DNA from: Capillidium heterosporum
Lineage: Eukaryota > Entomophthoromycota > Entomophthoromycetes > Entomophthorales > Capillidiaceae
Assembly (NCBI GenBank): GCA_016630905.1
Contig: WBMQ01000009.1
Coordinates: forward strand, 186,001 to 250,000
Length of the DNA: 64,000 nt
Direction of reading: 5' to 3'
The notes under the pieces were generated by a model. The model was not told the DNA's origin, ran no database searches, and worked only from the letters and a program-made list of their open reading frames with translations. Both the position numbers and the translations under genes were made by a program. Below are positions 22,928 through 33,833 of this stretch, one piece after another (position 1 is the stretch's first letter; each line of letters starts with the position of its first letter).

Positions 22928-25900
22928 ATGAGTTTAAACCATACGGCTGATGAGGTTCAGGTGGATTCAAGTATGTTGTGTTTGTTCTAAATATAAATTC
23001 AGTTGTTAAATTATTAAATTAGGTATGATTTCGGAGAAGAACGTACTTGGCTTAGAAAATTTGAACAGCCACCCGCACTTAATTTCAACAAAGGAGATCA
23101 GCTTAACAAGGTTACCTACCAGCGCTATCATTAAGGATGAAATTATTCGTAAAGTGATGACCAAGTTTACTGAGAAAGTTCAAGATAAACCAGGTACATT
23201 TATATAGTGAGTATTTTTTTGAGTTTTAAATTTTAGATACAAGTGTACAATCCAAAGATCAAAATGGTAACCGAATCTTTTAATTTCGATTTTCCTAATT
23301 TCACCTTTCCATTTTCAGATGATAGTAAACACAATGGCGATTCTATTACAACAGATGAAAAAGCTGCTTGTAAAGGTATTTTATTGCTGTATGACTATTT
23401 TGATACTAAGCTATGTTTAAACTTAGATAGCGCTAAAGGTAGTGTAAATGGCCTGTATAAAGAAAGCGATGTAAATGAGAATATACTTTGGTTCAACAAG
23501 TTAAATAAGGTCGAGTCCGTGGATTTACAAATAGCAACCTTGAGCAAACTGCTTAAAGAGGACAAGTTTCTTACTTCGATTCCAGGGTCCTCGCCTTCCT
23601 TTTCGACAAATGAACTCAGTACAGGTACTTTGTACTCTATAATAAGTAATTAAGTCTCTTTAGGTACTAGCTCGACAGCCCCAAACGACAAATTAGACTA
23701 TGTGTATAAGCTACCGCGCTACAAGAGCAATCTAGTCCGACATAAAGCCATCCGTCCAATAATCTCAAAATACCTCTCGAACAAGGTGTTGTGGAAGAAG
23801 CAGAAGGTTTACAGGCTCAGCAAGGAGTATAAAAAGCTGTACGACGACTGGAAAAATAAATCGTATCGTTTTGACAGCAGTTTCGATAAGCGGAAGCTAC
23901 GACGTAGAGACAATAGTCTCGGAGACGACGAGCCAAGGCAAAGTACACGTAGTAACCTCAATCCCTTCTCAGGAGATGTTCGTACGCAGTGAAAAGGAGT
24001 TCCAGGAGGCACTTCAGTCCCTTGCAACGGCCGAGACTGTAGACCAGGACTACAAGTTGAGTGATACGGCTGCTGCCATTCCTTCCATGATACTCGATCC
24101 CAACGAAAGGGCCTTCTCTACCTTTGACAACAATAACAATTTGATCGAAAACCCGATGGAACACTTTTTCACCAAGGCCAACGCCGACGAGGATGCCTGG
24201 ACCAAGAAGGAAAAGGAGAACTTTGTCAAGGCCTTCCCTGAAAATAGAAAGCTGTTTGGTAAGATCGCTCAAAAGGTCGGAACCAAGACTCCATCCCAAT
24301 GTGTCTTATTTTACTATCGCAACAAGCGGAAGTTAGGTCTCAAAAACTTGTGTAAACTGCAACGAGAGAAAGAGGCCAGGGATTTACTAGATAAGGAGAG
24401 GAGAGATCGAGAGCGCATTCAAGCGACCCAGTTTAACATTGGACGGAGGGAGAAGGTGCAGGGTCGAGGTGGGAAGCGGACGACTCAGTTCAGCAAGTCA
24501 GACCAGCCAATTACCGTCGTTAAAAAGGGTGACAAGCGAGCTCTACCGAACGACGATGAGGATACCGAGAAAGGATCCGTGTTAGGTAAAGATATTCTTT
24601 CAGAAACCACCTCGAATTATCAGCAAAGCCAAGTCGGTGGATCAAGCTCCAAGGGTCGAGGCAGGAAGGTTTTGGCGGATTCAACTGAGAGTGTTATGAC
24701 TATCAAAAAGCTAAAGAACACCGATAGCTTGGGAACTAAAGGTACTCCGAATACAGAATTGAAGCGAGGAGGCGAGTTTAAAACAAAAGGGTGATAAGAC
24801 TGCAGCTAAAGCTAAGAAGGCTAAAGTACCCAAGGTTAAAGTTTCCGAAGATCCGTCTCAAGTTAAACCGGTTAACAAGGTTCTCGCCAAAGTCAAGGCC
24901 AAGACGCGACCCAAGTCCAACTCCTTCTCAAAGAACGGTGAATCAAAAATTGTCGAGCCGGTACCAAGGCTATTCTCTGACCAACCGTTGGGTACCAACG
25001 ACTTACTGTCGCCCGACATTCCAGCTGTGGGTGGTACTGATTCGAACAGAAGCTTGGATGCAATCTATGGTATCAAGCGTGCAAGCCCCGCCAGCGCCAT
25101 TACCAAAATTGATGCACTGTTGAACCCGAGCGAGTCAACCAATGACAACAAGTGGGACAAGAGTGCCATCATGGAGTGGTTCGGAGACAACCAGGCTGGA
25201 CCGTCTACTCAAAATACCCATATTGCTGATGCACCGCTCCAACCTATCTACCACCATCAGAGCGTTGTGCAGTCGCATAGTATTTCCAAGACAGGGAGCG
25301 CTCCTAACCAGTACCGACAGCCCATCCAAACTTTAGCACCGAGTATGAACGAGCCTTCAAGACATAGTAACGAACCCAACTGGGCGTTCAATTCAGAACA
25401 TCATAAACCTAACAAATCCCAACCCCCACCAATGTTCCACCTGAGTGCCGAATCGCAACCCCAACACCGACAGATGTATAACCCAGAGTACCACGGTTCA
25501 ATGTACAGTAGCTCTCACAACTACCCACCTCCTGGATCTCAACCTCCACAGCCCCACTACCCAAGTGTGAGTCATAGTTTGAATGAGGTACCTCACTACG
25601 CTCACCAGTCCAAAGGACTCCGTTCACCAAACCCACCTGCTCACGACTTGAAGTACAAAATAATGGAGTCCAGTACCTACAATCACCACCTGCACCCACG
25701 TCCCCACTACTACAACTCGAGTCAACACCCCTCTGAAGCAAGCAATTCAAGGACCATACTCAACTATCCGGCTGGAATATCACATCCGATCCCTGGTTCA
25801 GGTCGATCCTATCAACCGAGTCCATCCCATCCCAGCAATAACCCTCCAATCGTAAACTCCCACCACCAAGCCATCCTGTCGGGAAAACTTGGGATGCAAC

Positions 25901-26802
25901 CCAGCGGTCACCAGCCGGTTATGAGCCAGTACCAGAGTCAACGACGGATGAGCAACAGCTTTTTAGCTCGACCTCCCATCGTCGTTGGTCACCAGCAGCA
26001 GCAATCTCAACCCCACGGTTACCCGAGTATGTATCACCCTCAGTCGAACGGCTCTATGAACACGGCTATGGCACATTCCAAAAGCTCACCTCGGGGTCTC
26101 ACCACCCACCCAGAATCCCGGCAGCCTTTGACCTTCTACAACGACCAAGAGATGGTAGACTACCTGGTCCACAAGCAGAAACTCGCTGGAATGGCTCCAA
26201 GTGACTCGTACTCCAACTCCAACCGATATCGCACCGACAGCCTCTCCCAACCGCAGCAACCACCTCAGCCTACGTCTCAGTTACGGCATCAACCAATTTT
26301 GCCATTGACACGACCTACCTCAACTTCGAGTACGGGGGGTAAGGTTGCCATTCCACCCTTGGCCAAGAAGATCGTGCAGCAGACTAGCAGCTCCAACCTG
26401 GCAAGCAGTTCTACCCAGAACTATACCAAGGCTAAGATCGAACAACGGGGATTACCCAAACCCACCTCTGTTTCCACGGCACATCCAGTCACCATACTCC
26501 CAGCCAAATCTACGCAAACTCAACCGCAACCGCTGTATTCCCCCTTACCCAAGTTGCTTACACCACAGCTCAACCAGGAGCTCAAAGGGAATTCAGGCAT
26601 GTCGCCTCAAATCCATAATAAGGAACCTTCGGCTCAGGTACAGGTGCAACCAGGACCAGTAACTATGCCTACCTTAGTTGGTATCAACAGTAACAAGTTG
26701 GAGGAGAGTAAAGTTCAGGTTGGCGAGACTTTGGAGCTGGACTTGCAGCCGCTGTCCTCACCTCCTACTATCACTTTGAAGGCTAGTTCTCCAAACAAAT
26801 GA
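22928..26802 (+). CDS. SNT1: SNT1/NCoR-like SANT-domain corepressor, at least 5 exons, two frame breaks
   Basis: Homologue of yeast Snt1 and animal NCoR/SMRT, the scaffold of a histone-deacetylase (Set3C-type) corepressor. Probable exons: 22928-22970, 23023-23193, 23244-23375, 23427-23624, 23664-26802. The second 3' splice site is uncertain. Seen: the Snt1-typical segment YKSNLVRHKAIRPIISKYL, a coiled region (LSKEYKKLYDDWKNK), IPSMILDPNERAF, and a SANT domain at about 24,190-24,345 (DAWTKKEKENFVKAFPENRK, then TPSQCVLFYYRNKRK). Then comes a basic linker and a long Pro/Gln/His/Ser-rich disordered tail. The last exon is 2 nt too long. The frame must shift +1 near 23,984 (CGTACGC) and near 24,781 (an AAAA run). 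Without them it encodes about 1226 residues. As the protein reads normally on both sides, assembly errors are likelier than decay. Confidence 0.85.
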
Positions 26803-27051
26803 TTGTAAAGTTTTATTGTGCTACCACGCCTTTCCTTTACCCTTGATATATTTTATTACTATAAATCTTTTATTTCCATCTACTTGCATATACATTTTGT
26901 TTATAATTTTAGTTTTGGAAACAACCTTTTTCATCCAATTTAAAATCAATGATATCATTTTTAGAGCTCAACACTTTTATTAACTTTGAAGTAAAAGGTT
27001 AAAACCAACTCAATCTTTTATTTCTTAGAGTTGAACTTCAAGAGCTTATAG

Positions 27052-27231
27052 ATGCCAAGTTCCGAGCCTTTATGCCAGAAGGAGGCTTGCAGAATCCAAG
27101 CCTGCCTACAGAAGAATAATTATCAGGAAGAGAAATGCAAGAAATTGATAGAGGAGTTGAAGTTGTGCTGTCAACAAGTGTTGGAGAAGGGTTTGGAATC
27201 CCCTTGCTGTCCAAAAAAAGGAAGGGAATAA
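27052..27231 (+). CDS. CMC4: CMC4-type twin CX9C mitochondrial protein
   Basis: 59-residue protein, homologous to yeast Cmc4 and human MTCP1NB (CMC4), imported into the mitochondrial intermembrane space by the Mia40 relay. Seen: MPSSEPLCQKEACRIQACLQ, then a Cys ten residues later, then LKLCCQQ. The Cys pattern and IQACLQxNxYxExKC segment match CMC4 closely. It sits 250 bp downstream of the SNT1-like gene on the same strand and is below the usual size cut-off for ORF callers. Start is the first ATG. Stop is TAA. No intron is needed, and no oddity was seen. Confidence 0.85.
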   Translation: MPSSEPLCQKEACRIQACLQKNNYQEEKCKKLIEELKLCCQQVLEKGLESPCCPKKGRE

Positions 27232-27618
27232 GTTAAATGTATGGTTTTAATGGATGGTTTTTTGTTTTGAATAGACAGTCGAATCGATTCTTACATACTT
27301 TTGAGATTTGTAAGATGGTCTTTGTTAATGTTCGAAAAGATGGAATGTAAAATTCAAACATTTTAAATAAAGTGCTATCAGAAATATATACTATATACTC
27401 CTGTACTAATATAGTGTTGCTTTGAATTTATTATCACTACATTCTTTTCATCTGTTTTAGTACATGTACCCTTTCCAACCTCAAGCTTTGCAATTTATGA
27501 AGTTCAGCCCAATACTATGATGTAATTCTTTGAATTCGCCAATAGTTTGGATTGATTTACTCCAAAGTTCAAATAAAAGTTGGACTTGACTCCTAGATGG
27601 ACCTTATCTAAAACAAAG
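27232..27618. other. Intergenic
   Basis: Short AT-rich spacer between CMC4 and NSRP1, with AATAAA near 27,366-27,371 as a possible polyadenylation signal. Confidence 0.4.
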
Positions 27619-28698
27619 ATGCTGCCTAGCAAGAAGAATTTAAAGTTCGGCCTCAACGTCAAGAACAAAAGCAAACACGACACCACACCAAAGCCAAAAC
27701 CAACGACAGGTGCCAACATATTCGGTGCCGAAGATGAAGACAACGAAGCACCTTCAACAATCGACCAAGTCAACAGAGATTTGAACCAAAGTACTTTATC
27801 CAGCAAAGCCGCCCAAAAGTACTTTACACAGATGAAGGAAGCTTTAGACGAGGATCCCAATGTCTTTGACTACGATGCCGTCTACGAACCTATGAAAGCT
27901 TCACAACGTGCTCTCCAAGAAATGAAGAAGGGCAAGGATGACAGGAAACCTAAGTACGTCAGCAACCTTTTACAAGCAGCTGAGCTACGTAAACGCGATA
28001 GATTACGTGCTGAAGAGAAAATGTTGGAGAAGGAACGTATTCAGGAAGGCGAACTCTACAAAGACAAGGAGAAGTTCGTTACCAGCGCATACAAGAAGCA
28101 GCAGGAGGAACTTCGAAACTTTGAGAAAGAGGATAACAAGGAAGATAAACGTGATGGGTTAGGTGTCATGACCGGATTCTACAAGGATCTACTCAACGAT
28201 AGGAACGAGTTGAACGAAGCTGCTAAACTGCATGGTAAAGATAAAGATAGTAAAGAATTGGTCGAGCCAAGTAAACCAAAGTCCAACCTGTTGGAACAAG
28301 CTCTAAAGTCAGGTAAAAAGGTCGAGTTGAACGACGAGAACGAAGTCGTCGATAAGCGGGAACTTCTTTCAGCTGGGTTGAACATAACCAAAACTGCAAA
28401 GCCTATAACTGAAACTCAACAAGCCAACTCCGCTTACGACGAATTTTTACAACGTAGGAAATCCAAGTTGGACGCTGAGAAATTGCATCTCAAGACAGAG
28501 CAGCAGAATAGAGCAAAGAAGCTTCTAAAACAGCAACTTGTCGAAAATAGGAAGGTAGAAGAGGAAGTTGCCAAAGAGCAATTGGAAAGTGTCAAGAAGA
28601 AGTTTGAGAAGCGGAATGATGATAGTGCTGTTAGTTCGGCAAGACAGAGGTATCTGGAGCGCAAGAAGTTGGGAGTCAAAGCCAATTTGGAGGAATAG
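27619..28698 (+). CDS. NSRP1: Nuclear speckle splicing regulatory protein 1-like (NSRP1/CCDC55)
   Basis: 359 residues, single exon. N-terminal NSRP1 (DUF2040) domain: KNLKFGLNVKNKSK, ANIFGAEDEDNE, then DPNVFDYDAVYEPM, RKPKYVSNLLQAAELRKRDR, KEKFVTSAYKKQQEEL and LGVMTGFYKDLLNDRNELNE. These segments follow the order in human NSRP1, a speckle protein that influences splice-site choice. The C-terminal half is charged and helical (coiled coil likely) with many Lys/Glu runs. Start chosen at ATG 27619 (MLPSKKNL). Upstream in-frame codons lack a Met. Stop is TAG. The role in splicing is by family only. Confidence 0.9.
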   Translation: MLPSKKNLKFGLNVKNKSKHDTTPKPKPTTGANIFGAEDEDNEAPSTIDQVNRDLNQSTLSSKAAQKYFTQMKEALDEDPNVFDYDAVYEPMKASQRALQEMKKGKDDRKPKYVSNLLQAAELRKRDRLRAEEKMLEKERIQEGELYKDKEKFVTSAYKKQQEELRNFEKEDNKEDKRDGLGVMTGFYKDLLNDRNELNEAAKLHGKDKDSKELVEPSKPKSNLLEQALKSGKKVELNDENEVVDKRELLSAGLNITKTAKPITETQQANSAYDEFLQRRKSKLDAEKLHLKTEQQNRAKKLLKQQLVENRKVEEEVAKEQLESVKKKFEKRNDDSAVSSARQRYLERKKLGVKANLEE

Positions 28699-29119
28699 AA
28701 TAAAGGAAAGGTACCTTTTTGTAAGAACTTGGATTTATTTTTATCAATTTTATGTTGAGTAGTTGGGACAAACTTTTAACCTTTTTAAACGTGCTAGTAC
28801 TGGTATATATAGCATGAAGCTTAGGTATACGGTTGAGTTGGAGCCTGAGTTTTTAGATTTAGATTTGGTTCCTAATCTCTAGTTTAGCTTTTTTAAAATA
28901 AACTACTCTATAATATACCGACAAATATCTATACCCCGTAGACTTATCACTCCCATTAAATTTGCAATCACTCAACTAGGGGCATTTCGAACCTATCCTA
29001 GAAGATTCCAGCTCTTCAGTAGTAATAGTGTCAATTTTGAACTAATAAGTCGTAATCCACCAACCTGATATTGTTTCGCTTAACTTTATCATACCTAAAG
29101 TAAAAGTACCAAACACTTT
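28699..29119. other. Intergenic
   Basis: AT-rich spacer, no gene seen. Confidence 0.4.
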
Positions 29120-29931
29120 TTATTTACTATTACAAATATGGATGTACTTGCCAACGACTATCGAACTTGATACCCCCGTCCCAAGCCTAGAAATCTTTAG
29201 TATATAAATGTAAGCCACAGATAGTGTCATCTGAAAACTGCTGGTACGGGTGGAATAGGTTTCCTTTTGAAGTACCAGTGGATGATTGCTATGCAACTTC
29301 GAAGAGATTATCAGGTAGTGATATTTTCTCAACCTCACTGTATTATTAACAGCATCCTTCCACATTACCGATCCTACTTCCAACTACCCAGCTAACTGCC
29401 TGTACCCCAACCCAGCTTGTCTCTTCGAGGCAGAGGGGGAATTGTCTGCATAGGTATCTAAAGTTAGCGCCTGTCCTCATTTTGGCATCGATAGGTCTAA
29501 AAGGAATGTCTGCATGTTCAAACTAATACCACCAGCTACATCTAATCCAATTCTAGTTCTTATGCTGATGTGCCAGTAAAGCTACCTCAACCGTAAGATA
29601 CAAATTCTGCTTTCAACCGGCTTTACAAATGCATTGCTTTTCAAGTTCACATACAGGTCGTATGAGAACTGGGAATAAAGATCATCTAGGAAGGATTAGC
29701 ACCGAGACTTCTATTTAAAAGGAAGTAAAATGTCTGCCCGTATGATAACGAAGGTCCTAAGTTCCAGGAAAAGGTGGCGGGATCTACCGCGCAGGTATGG
29801 GCTGTAGAAAAGCTCTTACCATTGTCGAAGGAAAATCTTGAGTCAAAATTCAAGCTGTAGCGTGTAAGGAGTGATATCTGCCTAGACGAACTAACTTTAT
29901 TCGAAGGTTCCATAAATTTAGGTTGTTCCAA
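29120..29931 (-). pseudogene. Large unidentified relic, frame-shifted and interrupted
   Basis: On the minus strand 29,931-29,686 is open for 81 codons (with TCAVDPATFSWNLGPSLSYG). After a shift of frame it continues from about 29,683 to 29,120 with LYSQFSYDLYVNLKS, RTRIGLDVAGGISLNMQTFL and ADNSPSASKRQAGLGYR, broken by TAG, TGA and TAG. The GC content is higher than in the surrounding DNA and the residues look like a secreted or surface protein. The plus strand of part of the stretch also reads coding-like, so the strand call is not certain. No family recognised. Most likely a dead gene. Confidence 0.4.
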
Positions 29932-30515
29932 CCCGTAAAGGTTTATTTGAACGTATTGGTTCGGTTAGGTTTCAGAATGAATTGCTTTTTGGCAGATGTA
30001 TTGCAACTGTAGTTATTTACAAAGCGCTGGCCAAACTCAAATAGGCAGAGCAGCGTTTCTAGTGCTGCATATAACCTTGTACACTAAATTGATATAAACT
30101 TGTAGAAAGTATGTCACCATATTTTATAAAGGTAAGCATCTACCTAGATTAATTATTCTTTGACTAAACGGAATATAAACATACTATGTAAATATAAACT
30201 TTAAATAGCTAATTGATTTGTAGGCTAGTAGCCTAGCTTTCCTCAGCTTATATCAAAATTATATATCGATAGCTCGCTATAGTCTTGAGAACTTTTTGGC
30301 TACGATCAGTTAGACACCTTCCTAATTTAAACCAGCTACCCATGGCATTTGTTTCAGTTACCCATTGGTTGGTTAAGACTGGATGATCAAATCACGACCG
30401 TCGTAAGTAGACTCTGCAATACTATTCTTTTTAGGTAAGTGCATTCCTATTTTATCAATCCATTATCAATTAAAATTTTGTCGATATATGTGAAGACAAA
30501 GGTACCAAAGCTTTA
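29932..30515. other. Intergenic
   Basis: No gene seen. AT-rich, upstream of the serine-protease homologue. Confidence 0.4.
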
Positions 30516-31259
30516 ATGCCATTTCTTTCAACCTTCCATTCAAATAGTATAGCCATAATTAAATTTAGAATCAGTGCCTTTGTTCCAGTAATCAGCAGAA
30601 TCCAAATCTTGGCGGCAAATTCCATCCAAAGCATTAGTGATGGAGGAGGTGAAATCAACCTTGTATCGAAATACCCATGGCTGGTATCTTTACAACTTAA
30701 TGGAAGGAATCTCTGTAATGGAATTCTCCTCAGCTCTACCATCATTCTAATAGTAGTAGCCTGCTCCATAGGTTTCATTTCCAACTTCACAATTAGTACA
30801 TACACTACCCAACAATCTGCTACATCGCAGATAAAATATTGTTTGAGTACCAGAGCGAGTGCTAAGATCTCCAAGGTAATTATTCAGTTCAATTTCAACC
30901 CCAAAAATATTTACAATAACATCTCAATGTTGGAATTATCACAACCGATCGACAATAGCGGTGGCAATTTCCACTTCTACGATAGTTTGTATGTCAATAT
31001 CGGATTTTTTGCCTTTACTATCTACCACAATTCTAAAGCTAGTTTATTCTGGAAATTCAACTTCCCACTTGAGCTGCAGACATCCTGTTCACATTTTCCA
31101 GGGTTTCCTGTTACTTTGAAGTTGCTAATATATATCACTAAAGGAGTCCAATATCTCTGTAAAAATGGCACTGGTAGTCCCCTTTTCTTTGAAGAGGATG
31201 ATGCGGCTTACATTCTAGGTATAAGTCCTAGCACTGGACTTTGCCTTGTTGAAGTGTAG
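30516..31259 (+). CDS. Trypsin-fold (S1) serine protease homologue lacking the catalytic triad
   Basis: 247 codons, single open frame. The chymotrypsin-fold landmarks are present: ISDGGG where the mature N-terminus should be, YPWLVSLQLNGRNLCNGIL (normally followed by TAAHC), ISMLELSQPI (normally DIALLKL), and a C-terminal CKNGTGSPLFF then YILGISPSTGLC (normally CxGDSGGPL ... GI ... C). The His position reads IVVACS, the Asp position is Asn (NNISML), and the Ser position appears as Thr. By alignment to the family all three catalytic residues are gone. Either it is a pseudoprotease with a binding or regulatory role or a relic still open by chance. No clean signal peptide follows the first ATG, so the 5' end may be wrong. 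It is bordered by gene-poor DNA on both sides. Confidence 0.55.
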   Translation: MPFLSTFHSNSIAIIKFRISAFVPVISRIQILAANSIQSISDGGGEINLVSKYPWLVSLQLNGRNLCNGILLSSTIILIVVACSIGFISNFTISTYTTQQSATSQIKYCLSTRASAKISKVIIQFNFNPKNIYNNISMLELSQPIDNSGGNFHFYDSLYVNIGFFAFTIYHNSKASLFWKFNFPLELQTSCSHFPGFPVTLKLLIYITKGVQYLCKNGTGSPLFFEEDDAAYILGISPSTGLCLVEV

Positions 31260-33765
31260 ATACTTTGGTAACTTAATTATATTTTACCTCAGTATATATA
31301 TGGTGGGACTAATAGCCAAACTTCAAAGTCTAGATTTACTTGTGTTGAAGTTTAGATATTGCTACCATTAAGGCTTGAAAATTTCAATAGTACAGCCAAG
31401 ACTTGTTAAAATATAGTTTTGTTTAGATACTCCAGATTCAATTGATAAAAATCAATGTAGTGCTTCAGCTAGATTGCCATCAATAAAATTGTTCAAGTCA
31501 AATAAACTACTTATAGGACCTACTTGCAGCAGGTGTATCGTACATACGATCTAAAAAGTTTAGTCTATTGGGTATTCAGACTTCATTTCGGATGGAGTCA
31601 TCTTCAAGCAATTAAATGAGTGGTCTACCTCTAACATTCAGCCTTGCAGCTGTGGCATAAAAAATTTCAAGCCATGTAGAGGAATGCCAATAGTTTTAAT
31701 GAAGTTGTTTTTTGCCCATGAGACTGAAAACTACAAAAGTAGATGATGGAAATTTATTCAAGCTTTTTTGAACGAAGTAGCGAGGTGGATTGTATTCCAA
31801 AATGTAAATAAATAGGAATAAAAGTTGAGGTGAAGGATGTGTTGGTCTAACTTCCAGGTGTATTTTTTGAACTATGTGCTTGGATAGTTTATCAACCCAG
31901 GAGCAGTTTCCTAAACGATAGTAAAACGTACATAAAGGTACGTGCTTTGATCCGAAAATCTAGGTACTTAGCTTCAAGTTCAATTTTAAAAAACTTGCAC
32001 ATATTATTGGAACGAGAAGTTTTGGCATTTGATTAACTGATAAAAATTTGAAATTAATTGTCTTTCCAATAAAAACCTACATATGGTTTTATTCAAATAA
32101 TCTTGCAATAGCTTATACAAATTCAATTACAGAATCTTATCCAGTTTCTCAAAACAGACTAGTATATCGGACTGTATCTGTCTTGCCACCTAGTTTCTTT
32201 AAATATAAGTAGCATTATTTTCCACCACAAAAGGAAAAAACTCACCAATTGGTTGTTTATAGTAAGTATTTAAACCCATCTAAAATGATAATGTTTTCAA
32301 ATTCAATTTATAGAGAGGTGAAATATATGAGCATTAGATAAACGTGGACTACTCATATTCTAACTGTAATATGAATCATGTCAGAACTAGCTTCAAATCT
32401 CATTACACCTCGAAATTCAATATACAAAATTTAACATCAAATTGTTTTTTGATGTTTCTATATATTTAGAAAGTAAGTGATAAGCTGAAGACTCAGTTTC
32501 GCTATGCTAAGAAATAGGTAAACTTTGATAACGATAAATCCTAATTGATTAAGCACAATAATTCCAACTATTTAGAAATATTGTCACCTTGAGACGCTTT
32601 AGGATTTCATACATTGAAGATGTCAGTTCTGGCGACAAATGTTGGGTATAGTCCTATTCCTTCATAGGCAGGAAGTTCCTTATTCCTATTGAATGCATTA
32701 ATAGTTTCAACCATGTTCATCTAATTTAATTTGCTTAGCTAAACTATCCAACAAATTAAATTGGATTTGAGCCAACAATTATCTATCATTAAAACTTCAA
32801 CCCATAGATCAATTGGTAATATTTGGGATATCTTCCAATTTCAGTATAATATAAAGATTAGTTAACTAATAAATCATATGTAGTCTAATATTTCAATTTA
32901 ATAACTGTTTCTATGTAAAGTAATTAAGCTTTTGCATTTTGGAACTTATATTTGAGGTGAAGTTGGAAGAATGCTAAATTAGATTAGCTTGATTGCCTCA
33001 TTACCACTTCGATTTAGTGTCAATTTCGTATATACATTTCTAAATTGGACAGGTTTATATAAGTTTGCTATATAGTTCAGTACTGAATCGACGTCACCTA
33101 TTATGTTTAGCTTATATTTGGAAGCCTTTTCCTATCCAAGAAATGCATACTGTGTTTAGAAAATTGGGCATTTTTTTACAATTGAACTCGTAAATAACTA
33201 TCCAGTTTTACTAAACACAACAATCTTTACTTCCAAGTAGAATGTATTTAAGATTGGTTACTGTATTATGTTTGAGATTGATTGAATTATCCCAAAGAAA
33301 GATTTATACTTTTGCTTATAAAGGTTGATTGCACTCTGTTCGTTTAATATGGTACAGAGCAGTGCTTTGTTTCTTACTGACTACATCGTTCAAATAGCTT
33401 AGATAAATTCCTACAATTGAATTTATAAAAATGCACCTGATATTCCTGATCAGTGTGATGCTATGATTAAATATCCATTTTCGTCCAAGTTCTTTCAAAG
33501 CCTTATTTAGAACCCTAATACGGGTTTGAACGGTTGCTAGTATATTTATATAGGATGCTTATGCCATTATACAAACATACTAGAACCCAAAAATTAACCC
33601 ACGCTTACATACATAATACGGTTAAATCTTCAATATATAATAACTTTGATTATATAGCATCGACATGAAGGTTATGAAGTATACAAAAGCTTATATAACC
33701 ACTATAACAACCCACAAATATATTGAAATATTTAAAATGTGTGCGGTTAACCTAAGCCATATCTG
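31260..33765. other. 2.5-kb gene desert
   Basis: AT-rich, no coding frame, repeat or RNA recognised. It precedes the oxidase cluster. Confidence 0.45.
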
Positions 33766-33773
33766 TATATAAA
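33766..33773 (+). promoter_or_regulatory. TATA box of the first oxidase gene
   Basis: TATATAAA 61 bp before the stretch leading to ATG 33834. The same placement (about 60-80 bp upstream) is seen at all the oxidase genes in this cluster. Confidence 0.5.
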
Positions 33774-33833
33774 CGTGGCTCAAGGTCAGCTACTACACTA
33801 TAGCTAAATCCATAAGAACCATTCCAGCCACAC

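Noticed and set aside
29640-29930. Plus-strand frame with TAG/TAA read as Gln (segment PKFQEKVAGSTAQVW)
   Set aside because: The minus strand of the same stretch reads at least as well and continues for 500 bp more, so the plus reading is probably an antisense effect. It was not counted as support for recoding.
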